DNA of 64,000 nucleotides from assembly GCF_002223055.1 (NCBI RefSeq), contig NZ_NKFL01000004.1, positions 992,001 to 1,056,000 on the forward strand, read 5' to 3'. Position 1 is the stretch's first letter. Each line of letters starts with the position of its first letter. This DNA is from Burkholderia sp. HI2500. GTDB taxonomy: Bacteria; Pseudomonadota; Gammaproteobacteria; Burkholderiales; Burkholderiaceae. Positions 45,400 to 53,421 of this stretch are shown here, one piece after another. The position numbers and the translations under genes were made by a program. The notes beneath the pieces were generated by a model, which did not search any database, had not been told where the DNA came from, and worked only from the letters and a program-made list of their open reading frames with translations.

Positions 45400-46071
45400 A
45401 TGATATTCAAGTTGATCGTTGCGCTGTTCGTGCTGTGGCGCATCGTGCGCTACTTCCGCCGGCGCGGTGGGCGCTATCGGGCGTTGCCGGCCCGCAAGCA
45501 CTGGGCGCTGCTGCTCGCGCACCCGTACGTGGAAGCGACGGGATTCTCGGGTTTCGACGATGCGGACACGAGCCACCTGAACGACACGTCGCGCAAGTTC
45601 CTGCGTGCCCAGATGCTGCACCAGATGGAGTTGCGCACCGACGCGACGGACGACGATGCGCGCGCGCACCTGGCGCGCGTGCTCGAGACGCAGTGGTTTC
45701 GCGCCGACCTGCATGCGCTGCGGCCGACCGACGACCCGCGTGCGGCGCTCGCGTTCGCCTGTGCGCGGATGGCGTTCCTCGCGCGCGTGGCGATGCTGAT
45801 GGGCTGGACCGAGCCGGACACCGCCTGGCGCGTGTTGTTGCTCAACGCGCAGCGCGCCCAGGACTGTTTCGACAGCTGGACGGATTTCGGCCACGCGTAC
45901 GTCGCGGGCCGCAGGCAGTGGGTGGCGGGATTTCGCGCCGATCCGTTCGGCAAGGCGTTCGACGACGCGACGCTGCAAGGCTGGCTCGCACCGGGTGGCG
46001 GTGCATGGGGGCACGCGGCGTGGCCGGGGCTGGCGGCGTTCGATCCCGAGCCGGTCGCGCAACCGCGTTGA
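45400..46071 (+). CDS. DUF1266-like protein with N-terminal membrane anchor
   Basis: A 223-residue protein with one N-terminal transmembrane helix (MIFKLIVALFVLWRIVRYFR), leaving a cytoplasmic domain of about 200 residues. The segment AWRVLLLNAQRAQDCFDSWTDFGHAYVAGRRQW is typical of DUF1266 (E. coli YbeR/YbeU-like) proteins, where an SWxxFGxxYxxGRxxW motif is conserved. Function is unknown for the family. It belongs to the tight operon beginning with the helical-repeat protein, 13 bases after the PcfJ-like gene, so a shared membrane-associated task is plausible. Confidence 0.68.
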   Translation: MIFKLIVALFVLWRIVRYFRRRGGRYRALPARKHWALLLAHPYVEATGFSGFDDADTSHLNDTSRKFLRAQMLHQMELRTDATDDDARAHLARVLETQWFRADLHALRPTDDPRAALAFACARMAFLARVAMLMGWTEPDTAWRVLLLNAQRAQDCFDSWTDFGHAYVAGRRQWVAGFRADPFGKAFDDATLQGWLAPGGGAWGHAAWPGLAAFDPEPVAQPR

Positions 46072-46131
46072 TGCCGTGATGCCGCTGGCCGTTTGCTTCC
46101 CGCACCGTTTCTCATTCCTGGCGACGCCGAC

Positions 46132-46938
46132 ATGATTTCATCCATTCCTCCCCTGGTGCGACGCCTGGGGCTGTCCGCTGCGTGTGCGGTGCCGGCGTTG
46201 ACGTTGCCGGCTGCGGCGCACGCGATCGAGCCGGCGGTGGCCGACCGGCTGCTGCGCACGTTCATCCACGACAGCTATGGCAACTGGCGCGCGGACCGCA
46301 AGGGCTGGCAGGCGGACCGCGGCGATCTTGTCTATTCGCCATGCGGTTCGCTGCGCGTCGCGACCGCGGAGGGCCCGCGCACGCTGCTCGCGATGTGCGG
46401 CGAGACCGAGGTGGCCGTGCAGAACGGGATGCCGGGCATGGATACGGACGCGACGACCGGCACGATCGACCTGTACGTGCTGAAACCGGCGGCGGACGGC
46501 AAGACGCTCGAGCCGGTCATGAAGAAAACGGAGATCGCGTCGGGCGGGCGCGGCGAGCCGGGCACGGTGCGTATCGAGCGGCTCGGGCCGCATCTGTTCG
46601 GGTTCGTCATCGGCGAAAGCGACACGCGGCAAGGCTATTCGCAACGCTTCCGCGCGATCTGGCTGCCGGTCGGCAATGCACTGGTGCTGGCGGCGGCGCG
46701 CATCGACGAGGCGCTCGACAACGCGGAGTCGACCGAATGCGCGCACGCGCGGGCGCGCTGCGAGGAACGCCGCTTCGAGATCGCGCCGGACCTGACCGGC
46801 GCCGGCGACGTCTATCCGCTGACGGTCACGGAAACGGGCACGCGCGGCGACAGGACGATCCACGCGCGCCATACGGTGAAGTTCGACGCGGCGCGTGGCC
46901 GCTACGTCGTGCCGAAGGCCTTGCGCGAAGGGTACTGA
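46132..46938 (+). CDS. Secreted protein of unknown function
   Basis: A 268-residue exported protein with a signal peptide (LVRRLGLSAACAVPALTLPAAAHA, cleavage before IEPAV). The mature part is beta-rich; YSPCGSLRVATAEGPRTLLAMCGETEV, TIDLYVLKP and FGFVIGESDTRQGYSQRFRAIWLP are notable, with two cysteine pairs likely forming disulfides (SPCG/AMCG and ECAHARARCEE). No family recognised. ATG 46132 is chosen because it starts directly at the signal sequence; an upstream in-frame ATG exists at 46093. It is 60 bases after the DUF1266-like gene and may be the last gene of that operon. Confidence 0.6.
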   Translation: MISSIPPLVRRLGLSAACAVPALTLPAAAHAIEPAVADRLLRTFIHDSYGNWRADRKGWQADRGDLVYSPCGSLRVATAEGPRTLLAMCGETEVAVQNGMPGMDTDATTGTIDLYVLKPAADGKTLEPVMKKTEIASGGRGEPGTVRIERLGPHLFGFVIGESDTRQGYSQRFRAIWLPVGNALVLAAARIDEALDNAESTECAHARARCEERRFEIAPDLTGAGDVYPLTVTETGTRGDRTIHARHTVKFDAARGRYVVPKALREGY

Positions 46939-46956
46939 TCCATCGCGCGCAGGAAC

Positions 46957-46975
46957 GGGCGGCGTGGCGCCGCCC
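46957..46975. terminator. Candidate bidirectional terminator hairpin
   Basis: GGGCGGC (46957-46963) and GCCGCCC (46969-46975) form a 7-base stem with a five-base loop in the 42-base gap between the convergent secreted-protein and phosphatidate cytidylyltransferase genes. No T-run. Confidence 0.45.
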
Positions 46976-46980
46976 GCGCA

Positions 46981-47910
46981 TCACACGTACAGATACCGCA
47001 CGAGGTGGAAGAACACCGGCGCGGCGAAGCAGATCGAGTCGACGCGATCGAGCATCCCGCCGTGGCCCGCGATCATCGAGCCCCAGTCCTTGGTGCCGAG
47101 CGAGCGCTTGACGGCCGACAGCACGAGGCCGCCGACGAAGCCCGCGATCACGATCGCGAGCGAGATGCCGAACGCCGACCCGAAGCTGAACGGCGTCACA
47201 CGATACAGCGAGGCGCCGCACAGCGTGGCCAGCAGGCCGCCGCCGATGAAACCCTCGATCGTCTTCGACGGCGACAGCTGCGGTGCGATCTTGCGCTTGC
47301 CGAACAGCTTGCCGACCACGTACTGCAGCACGTCGCTGATCTGCACGACGAACAGGAAGAAGAACAGCAGCAGCGCGTTCTGCCCCGCGTAGTGCGGAAT
47401 GTCGAGGATCAGCACGGCCGGCGCATGGCTCAGCCCGTACACGCACACCATCAGCGCCCAGTTGATCTTCGCGTTGCGGCTCAGGAAGTCGCGCGTGTCC
47501 TGCGTGAGTGCCGACACGAGCGACATCGCGAAGAACAGGTGCACGGGCACGAAGATCGAATACATCCCGTACCAGTTGATCCCGAGCAGCAGGTATTGCA
47601 CGGGGATCGCGACGAAGAACGCGATGAACAGCGTCGTATGGTCGCTCGGCGTGGTGGGCGTGAGCGTGATGAATTCGCGCAGCGTCAGGTAGGACAGCAC
47701 CGCGAACACGAGATAGGTGATGTTGTTGCCGAGGCCGATCGCGATGGCCATGATCGCGATCATCGCCCACCACGCACGGATGCGCTGGTTCAGGTTGACG
47801 ATGGTCGCGCTGGTGCCGCCGCTGCGTGCGCCGAGGATCGCGCCGATCACGGTCGCGACGACGAGCACGCCCGTGACGCCCGCGACCAGTTCCCAGAAAA
47901 TGGTTCGCAT
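46981..47910 (-). CDS. ynbB: CDP-diglyceride synthetase (CdsA/YnbB-like)
   Basis: A 309-residue integral membrane cytidylyltransferase that makes CDP-diacylglycerol from phosphatidate and CTP. About eight helices; the family signature is near the C-terminus: SAVKRSLGTKDWGSMIAGHGG followed by MLDRVDS. Further conserved points are QISDVLQYVVGKLFGKRKIAPQLSPSKT. It differs from a housekeeping CdsA by its context: acyltransferase, CDP-alcohol transferase and YnbC/YnbD-type genes surround it, as with E. coli ynbB. It is the second gene of a left-pointing pair, 37 bases behind the acyltransferase gene. The symbol is given by analogy. Confidence 0.88.
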   Translation of the reverse strand: MRTIFWELVAGVTGVLVVATVIGAILGARSGGTSATIVNLNQRIRAWWAMIAIMAIAIGLGNNITYLVFAVLSYLTLREFITLTPTTPSDHTTLFIAFFVAIPVQYLLLGINWYGMYSIFVPVHLFFAMSLVSALTQDTRDFLSRNAKINWALMVCVYGLSHAPAVLILDIPHYAGQNALLLFFFLFVVQISDVLQYVVGKLFGKRKIAPQLSPSKTIEGFIGGGLLATLCGASLYRVTPFSFGSAFGISLAIVIAGFVGGLVLSAVKRSLGTKDWGSMIAGHGGMLDRVDSICFAAPVFFHLVRYLYV

Positions 47911-47947
47911 TATTGATATCCGGAAAAGGGAGAAGAGGGCGCCGCGT

Positions 47948-48580
47948 TCAGCCGGCCGGCCGCTGCGGCGGCGCGAGCGCGACGACCGCGTCGCGCATGC
48001 GGGCGAGGAACGTCGGCTTGTCCTCGTCGGCGCCGCGCTGTTCGTTCGCGCCGAAGTGCACCTTGCAGATCAGCGGCACCGGCCAGATCGCGCCCTTCGG
48101 CATGATCCGCTGCAGGTTCTCGAGATAGACGGGCGCGAGCGCGACGTCCGGAAACTCGGTCGCGAGGTGGAACAGCCCGCTCTTGAACGGCTGCGGCAGG
48201 ATCTCGGCGCCGCGCGTGCCTTCCGGGAAGATGATGATCGAATGGCCCTGCTTGAGCGCGTCGCGCACCGGATCGAGCGGGTCACCGCCGGATTCGCGGT
48301 GGCGGTCGATCAGCACGACGTTCAGCAGCTTCTGCGCGATGTGGCGCTTCATGTCGCTGCTGTCCCAGTAGTCGCGCGCGGCGACCGGCCGCACGACCGC
48401 GCGCACGTTGCGCGGCAGCGCGGCGAGGATCGCGAGCGTGTCGATGTGGCTCGTGTGGTTCGAGAAGTAGATCTTCTGCGTCGGGGACGGCGGCGCCTGA
48501 TGCCAGACCGGATACGCACCGGCGACGAGCCGCACGATGGACAGCAGGAAATCGCGCTGCCAGACGTTGAGGATGTTCAT
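47948..48580 (-). CDS. 1-acyl-sn-glycerol-3-phosphate acyltransferase (PlsC-like)
   Basis: A 210-residue acyltransferase. Block I H42-x4-D47 (NHTSHID) and block III FPEGTRG are intact, and a block II-like segment (VVLIDRHRESGGD) lies between; a hydrophobic N-terminus suggests peripheral membrane association. It would acylate lysophosphatidate to phosphatidate, feeding the cytidylyltransferase encoded 37 bases downstream. ATG 48580 is the family start; upstream frame not conserved. It is divergent from the CDP-alcohol transferase gene over a 456-base regulatory region. It is shorter than housekeeping PlsC proteins and is probably a specialised paralogue. Confidence 0.88.
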   Translation of the reverse strand: MNILNVWQRDFLLSIVRLVAGAYPVWHQAPPSPTQKIYFSNHTSHIDTLAILAALPRNVRAVVRPVAARDYWDSSDMKRHIAQKLLNVVLIDRHRESGGDPLDPVRDALKQGHSIIIFPEGTRGAEILPQPFKSGLFHLATEFPDVALAPVYLENLQRIMPKGAIWPVPLICKVHFGANEQRGADEDKPTFLARMRDAVVALAPPQRPAG

Positions 48581-49036
48581 CGGCGCTGCGCCTCCTGCGT
48601 GCCTGCATGGCCCGCTGCGCATGAGCGGCGGGCGGGACCCCGGAATGCCGGCGCGGCAGGATGCGCGCCGGACGGCCCTTGTTTAAATTTTTTCAAATTC
48701 GTGGCTGCCTGTCGCAGGTCCGCGATAATCGGACGAGTCGCCGTCATACGCTGTTGCGTCGCGGCGAATGCGCCGGTCGGCGGCGTGATAATCGGCTGTT
48801 GCACGCGTGCCCGTTTGCAGTTCGAATGGATCTCGCTGCGATCGGGCCAGCGGATTATCGCGAGTTTCCGTCAAAAACGCCAGATTGGCGCCGCGCGTGC
48901 GGGCCGGGCGCGTGCTTGACGCATCGGGGCCGCTCGGCGACGATGAGGGCCGTCCATGGAAGGCCGTCCAGGGCCGTTTCGCCGCCCGGGGCATGGCGGC
49001 GGGAAATGTATCCGACTGTGCCGCGCAAATAAAACG
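48581..49036. promoter_or_regulatory. Divergent promoter region of the phospholipid cluster with three repeated elements
   Basis: A 456-base gap between divergent lipid genes with no convincing ORF. It contains an AT-rich core (TTTAAATTTTTTCAAATTC, 48682-48700) and three copies of a 12-base element: CGCGATAATCGG (48721-48732), CGTGATAATCGG (48784-48795) and an inverted copy CGGATTATCGCG (48851-48862), spaced about 63-67 bases, that is roughly six helical turns. They are candidate sites for one regulator controlling both transcription units. Confidence 0.55.
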
Positions 49037-49642
49037 ATGAGCCTCTACGCACTCAAACCCAAATTCCAGAACACCCTGCGCCCGTTCGCGAACTCGCTCG
49101 CCGAACGCGGCGTGACGGCCAACCAGGTCACGCTGTTCGCGGCCGGCGGCTCGATCGTCGTCGGCGCGCTCGCCGGGCTCGGCGTGTTTGCCCGCGCGCT
49201 GTTCCTGCTGATCCCGCTGTGGCTGTTCGCGCGCATGGCGCTCAACGCGATCGACGGGATGCTCGCGCGCGAGCACGGCCAGAAGAGCACGCTCGGCGCG
49301 TACCTGAACGAGCTCGGCGACGTCGTGTCCGATGTCGCGCTGGTGCTGCCGTTTCTCGCGATTTCCGCGTTCGCTCCGGCAGACGTCTGGCTGTTCGCGC
49401 TGACGGCGGTGATCGTCGAATGCGCGGGGCTGATCGGCCCGCTGGTCGGCGTCAGCCGCCGCTACGACGGCCCGTTCGGCAAGAGCGACCGTGCGCTCGC
49501 GCTCGGCGCGTTCGCGCTGTGGATCGGACTCGGCTTTCCGGTCGGCGGCGTCGCCGTCTGGCTGTGGCGCCTGCTGATCGTGCTGTCGATCGTGACCGTG
49601 GTGCGGCGCGTGCAGGCCGGCATCGCGGAAAAGGGCGGTTGA
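49037..49642 (+). CDS. ynbA: CDP-alcohol phosphatidyltransferase family protein (YnbA-like)
   Basis: A 201-residue membrane enzyme with about six helices that would transfer phosphatidate from CDP-diacylglycerol to an alcohol. The CDP-alcohol phosphotransferase motif lies at about 70-99: N70-A-I-D73-G74-x2-A77-R78, G87, N91, D95, D99. Two of the four canonical Asp positions (the first and third) are Asn, while D73 and D95 are kept. This may be a feature of the YnbA subgroup or indicate altered metal use. The acceptor alcohol (inositol phosphate, glycerol phosphate or other) is unknown. It starts the right-pointing operon; the YnbC-like gene follows after 105 bases. Confidence 0.8.
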   Translation: MSLYALKPKFQNTLRPFANSLAERGVTANQVTLFAAGGSIVVGALAGLGVFARALFLLIPLWLFARMALNAIDGMLAREHGQKSTLGAYLNELGDVVSDVALVLPFLAISAFAPADVWLFALTAVIVECAGLIGPLVGVSRRYDGPFGKSDRALALGAFALWIGLGFPVGGVAVWLWRLLIVLSIVTVVRRVQAGIAEKGG

Positions 49643-49747
49643 AAGGGCAGTTGAAGCGGCGGGTGAAACAGTCGTCAACACAGTTGCGGTACCGGGCGCC
49701 GGAGGGCGGCGCACCAAGATTCGAATAACGAAACGAGAGAGAAACGC

Positions 49748-51517
49748 ATGAGCGCACGCATGGCCCGCGAGGCCGACTTCATCACGCACGACGGCGAAAC
49801 GCTGTTCTATCGTCACTGGCCCGCCACGGGCCCGTGCTGCCGCGGCGCCATCGTGTTGCTGCACCGCGGCCACGAACACTCGGCGCGCGTCGCGCACCTG
49901 GTCGACGAGCTCGACCTGCCCGATTTCGCATTTTTCGCATGGGATGCGCGCGGCCACGGCCGCTCGCCCGGCGCGCGCGGCTACAGCCCGAGCGCGGCCG
50001 CGTCGGTGCGCGACCTTCAGACCTTCGTCGAACATATCCGCGACTCGCACGGCATCGCGATCGAGGACATGGCGGTGGTCGGCCAGAGCGTCGGCGCGGT
50101 GCTCGCGGCCACCTGGGCGCACGACTACGCGCCGCCGATCCGCGCGCTCGTCGTCGCGTCGCCGGCGTTCCACATCAAGCTCTACGTGCCGTTCGCGCGG
50201 CCGGGCCTGCGGTTGATGCACAAGCTGCGCGGGCTGTTCTACGTGAACAGCTACGTGAAGCCGAAATTCCTCACGCACGATCCCGAGCGGATCGCGAGCT
50301 ATGCGTCCGATCCGCTGATCACGCGGCCGATCGCGGTCAACATGCTGCTCGACCTGCACGACACCGCGCAGCGGATCGTCGCCGACGCGGCCGCGATCAC
50401 CGTGCCGACGCAGCTGCTGATCTCCGGCGCCGACTGGGTCGTGCATCGCGGCCCGCAGGACCGCTTCTTCGAACGCCTCGGCGCCGCGCGCAAGGAGCGC
50501 ATCGTGCTGCCGGGCTTCTATCACGACACGCTCGGCGAACGCGACCGCGCGCAGGCGCTCGCCCCGCTGCGTGCATTCGTGCTGCGCGAATTCGATGCGC
50601 CGAGCCCGCGCGTGTCGCTCGCCGACGCCGACCGGCGCGGCGCGTTCCACGACGAATACGCGGCGCTCGGCCGGCCGCCCGCGAATGCGTTCGCGCGGGC
50701 GTACTGGGCGCTCACGCGCGCCGGCCTGAAGGCCGGCGGCGCGCTGTCGGACGGCATCGCGCTCGGGCTGCGCCTCGGCTTCGATTCGGGCTCGACACTC
50801 GACTACGTGTACCGCAACCGCGCGCAAGGGCGGCTCGGCGTCGGCGCGCTGATCGACCGCACCTATCTCGATTCGCCGGGCTGGGTCGGCATCCGCCAGC
50901 GCAAGGTGCATCTGCAGGAGCTGATCGGCGCGGCGATCGGCCGCCTGCGCGGCCACGGCTCACCGGTGCGGATCGTCGACATCGCGGCGGGACACGGGCG
51001 CTACGTGCTCGACGCGATCGCGTCGGCCGCCGAGCGCGACGGCGCGGCGCCCGACGACATCACGCTGCGCGACTACAGCCCGCCGAACGTCGAGGCCGGG
51101 CGCGTGCTGATCGCGCAGCGCGGCCTCGAGTCGATCGCGCGCTTCGAGCGCGGCGATGCGTTCGACGAGGCGTCGCTCGCGACGCTCGAGCCGCGTCCGA
51201 CGCTCGCGATCGTGTCGGGCCTCTACGAGCTGTTCGGCGAGAACGCGCTGATCGAGCGCTCGCTGCGCGGGCTCGCGCAGGCCGTGCCGCCGGGCGGCTA
51301 TCTCGTCTATACGGGGCAGCCGTGGCATCCGCAGCTCGAGTTCATCGCCCGTGCGCTGAACAATCACCGCGGCGAAGCGACCTGGGTGATGCGCCGCCGC
51401 TCGCAGGCCGAGATGGACGAGCTCGTCGCGCGCGCGGGCTTCCGCAAGCTCGACCAGCGGATCGACGAAATGGGCATCTTCACGGTCAGCCTCGCGCAGC
51501 GGGTCGACGCGTCATGA
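49748..51517 (+). CDS. ynbC: Bifunctional alpha/beta hydrolase-methyltransferase (YnbC-like)
   Basis: A 589-residue two-domain protein. Residues 1-285 form a lysophospholipase-like alpha/beta hydrolase: LLHRGHEHSARV replaces the usual HG oxyanion segment, the nucleophile is S114 in VVGQSVGAV, and late GADWVVHR and PGFYHDTLG supply the Asp and His. Residues 380-585 form a class I SAM-dependent methyltransferase with motif I VDIAAGHGRYVLD (about 410-420). The fusion is typical of YnbC. It could trim or transfer an acyl group and methylate the head group, but the reaction is unknown. AGAGAGA precedes the ATG; the stop overlaps the next gene (ATGA). Confidence 0.85.
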   Translation: MSARMAREADFITHDGETLFYRHWPATGPCCRGAIVLLHRGHEHSARVAHLVDELDLPDFAFFAWDARGHGRSPGARGYSPSAAASVRDLQTFVEHIRDSHGIAIEDMAVVGQSVGAVLAATWAHDYAPPIRALVVASPAFHIKLYVPFARPGLRLMHKLRGLFYVNSYVKPKFLTHDPERIASYASDPLITRPIAVNMLLDLHDTAQRIVADAAAITVPTQLLISGADWVVHRGPQDRFFERLGAARKERIVLPGFYHDTLGERDRAQALAPLRAFVLREFDAPSPRVSLADADRRGAFHDEYAALGRPPANAFARAYWALTRAGLKAGGALSDGIALGLRLGFDSGSTLDYVYRNRAQGRLGVGALIDRTYLDSPGWVGIRQRKVHLQELIGAAIGRLRGHGSPVRIVDIAAGHGRYVLDAIASAAERDGAAPDDITLRDYSPPNVEAGRVLIAQRGLESIARFERGDAFDEASLATLEPRPTLAIVSGLYELFGENALIERSLRGLAQAVPPGGYLVYTGQPWHPQLEFIARALNNHRGEATWVMRRRSQAEMDELVARAGFRKLDQRIDEMGIFTVSLAQRVDAS

Positions 51518-52926
51518 GCGCGCTCGGCGGCGGCGCGAGCGACCTCGCCGAACCGGCCCCGGCGGCCGGCGCCGGCGCGCGCGACGCGTCGTTCGCGCTG
51601 CGTTTCGGCTGGCTCGCGGTGATGGGCGCCGTGTTCTTCTCGACCTACGGTTTCGCGAACTGGCTCGCCGCGCGCCGCGTGGCGGTGCCGACCTTCGCGT
51701 TCGGCTGGGAGCACGCGATCCCGTTCGTGCCGTGGACGATCGTGCCGTACTGGTCGATCGACCTGCTGTATGCGCTGTCGTTCTTTTTCTGGACGCGCCG
51801 CGCCGACCTGCTCGATCACGTGAAGCGGCTGTTGACCGTGCAGCTGATCTCGGTCGCGTGCTTCATCGCGTGGCCGCTGCGCTTCGGGTTCGAGCGGCCC
51901 GACGCCGGCGGCGTGGCCGGTGCGCTGTTTACGCTACTGATGGGCTTCGACAAGCCGTTCAACCAGGCGCCGTCGCTGCACATCGGGTTGCTCGTCGTGC
52001 TGTGGGCCGTGTATGCGAAGCACCTGCGCGGCACGCTCGCGCGCGGCGTGCTGCACCTGTGGTTCGCGGCGATCGGCGTGTCGGTGCTGACCACCTACCA
52101 GCATCACGCGATCGACGTGCCGACCGGCGCTGCCGTCGGCTGTCTCGCGCTGTTCCTGTTTCCGCTGCGCGATGCCGCGGGCCGGCTGCCGGGCGCCGAT
52201 GCGTCGCCGGGCGCGGCCGGCCGTGCGCTCGCGCGCCGCTATGCGCTTGGCGCGGCGGCGCTCGCGCTCGTGGCGCTCGGGTGCGTGCCGCGCGCGCCCG
52301 GCTGGGCGCTGGCGGCCGGGTGGGTCGCGCTGGCGCTCGCCTGTGTCGCGTGGATCTACCGGCGCGGCGCGCCCGGCGCCTTCCAGAAGGACGCGTTCGG
52401 GCGGTTCCCGGTCGTCATGCGCTGGCTGCTCGCGCCGACGATTGCGGGCGCGTTCATCAATTCGCGGCTGTGGACGTTCCGGCAGCCGGCGCCGGTGCGG
52501 ATCGACGAACGCGTGTCGATCGGGCGTACGCCGACGACACGCGACGTGCGCCGCCACGGCTTCACGGCGCTGGTCGACCTGACCGCCGAAATGCCGCGCT
52601 GGGCGTCGGTGGATGCGTCGCTCGCGTATGCGACCGTGCCGCAGCTCGATCTCGTCGCGCCGACGGCCGGGCAACTCGCGCAGGCCGTCGCGGCGCTCGA
52701 AAGCCTGCATGGGGAAGGGCGCGACGTGCTGGTCTGCTGCGCGCTCGGCTACGGGCGCAGCGTGCTGTGCGCGGCCGCGTGGCTGGCGGCGCGACGCGGG
52801 CTCGGCGATGCGCGCGACGCGCTGGCCGCGGTGCGTGCGGTACGGCCGCATGCGGTGTGGTCGGACGACGGCGTGGCCGTGCTGCAGCAGTGGGTCGATC
52901 GCCGTCGCGGCGCGGGAGGCGCGTGA
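51514..52926 (+). CDS. ynbD: PAP2 phosphatase/synthase fused to dual-specificity phosphatase (YnbD-like)
   Basis: A 470-residue membrane protein. The N-terminal part (about 30-330) has some eight helices with PAP2/inositol-phosphorylceramide-synthase type motifs: PSLH153-156 and H197-x3-D201 (YQHHAID). The C-terminal cytoplasmic domain (about 345-465) is a dual-specificity phosphatase with C409-x5-R415 (CALGYGRS) as catalytic loop. Such a fusion could remove a phosphate from a newly formed phosphatidyl-alcohol phosphate, much as the phosphatase PTPMT1 acts on phosphatidylglycerophosphate; this is inference. The start overlaps the YnbC-like stop, and the stop overlaps the next gene (TGATG). 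Confidence 0.85.
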   Translation: MSALGGGASDLAEPAPAAGAGARDASFALRFGWLAVMGAVFFSTYGFANWLAARRVAVPTFAFGWEHAIPFVPWTIVPYWSIDLLYALSFFFWTRRADLLDHVKRLLTVQLISVACFIAWPLRFGFERPDAGGVAGALFTLLMGFDKPFNQAPSLHIGLLVVLWAVYAKHLRGTLARGVLHLWFAAIGVSVLTTYQHHAIDVPTGAAVGCLALFLFPLRDAAGRLPGADASPGAAGRALARRYALGAAALALVALGCVPRAPGWALAAGWVALALACVAWIYRRGAPGAFQKDAFGRFPVVMRWLLAPTIAGAFINSRLWTFRQPAPVRIDERVSIGRTPTTRDVRRHGFTALVDLTAEMPRWASVDASLAYATVPQLDLVAPTAGQLAQAVAALESLHGEGRDVLVCCALGYGRSVLCAAAWLAARRGLGDARDALAAVRAVRPHAVWSDDGVAVLQQWVDRRRGAGGA

Positions 52927-53378
52927 TGCGCGACCCGTCCGCGCCATTCAGGATTGCCGCCGCGCGCGGCGCGCTCGATGCAGGCGCGTGGGCGATCGCG
53001 GCCGCGCTGGCCGCGGCCGGCGCCGGCTGGTGGATCGCGTCGGGCTGGGCGCCGGCGACGATCGCCCGCGTGCTGCTGGCGGTGGTCAGCACTGGGTCGG
53101 GGATCGTGGCGCTGTGGTACGCGGTGCGCATCGAGATCGACCGCCGGCTGTTCGCCGCGCTCGCGCGTGCGGCGGCGGGCGACGGATCGGTCGACGACGG
53201 CCTCGCGGCGCTCGACCGCGCACTCGCCGATCTCGGCTGGATCGATGCGTCGAAGGCCGGGCGCGCACTCGACGCACGCGTGCGCGGTGCGGTCGGGCTG
53301 TGCCGGGCCGGTGTGCTCGTCGCGATCGTCCAGTGGCTCGTGGTCGGGCTCGCGATCGCCGTTCCGCAGATCGGCTAG
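52926..53378 (+). CDS. Small membrane protein of the ynb-like cluster
   Basis: A 150-residue protein with three predicted membrane helices (about 20-40, 43-67 and 122-145) and a soluble, acidic loop (RAAAGDGSVDDGLAALDRAL). No family recognised. Its ATG overlaps the TGA of the phosphatase gene, so it is translated as part of the YnbA-YnbC-YnbD operon and likely acts in the same membrane pathway. It has no counterpart in E. coli ynbABCD as I recall that locus. It converges with the GGDEF gene across a hairpin. Confidence 0.65.
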   Translation: MRDPSAPFRIAAARGALDAGAWAIAAALAAAGAGWWIASGWAPATIARVLLAVVSTGSGIVALWYAVRIEIDRRLFAALARAAAGDGSVDDGLAALDRALADLGWIDASKAGRALDARVRGAVGLCRAGVLVAIVQWLVVGLAIAVPQIG

Positions 53379-53391
53379 CGCCCGTTCAAGG

Positions 53392-53410
53392 CAGCCGCCG
53401 CCGCCGGCTG
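53392..53410. terminator. Candidate terminator hairpin
   Basis: CAGCCG (53392-53397) and CGGCTG (53405-53410), a 6-base stem with a seven-base loop, in the 43-base gap between the convergent small membrane protein and GGDEF genes. No T-run follows on either side. Confidence 0.35.
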
Positions 53411-53421
53411 GCCGAGCCGCG

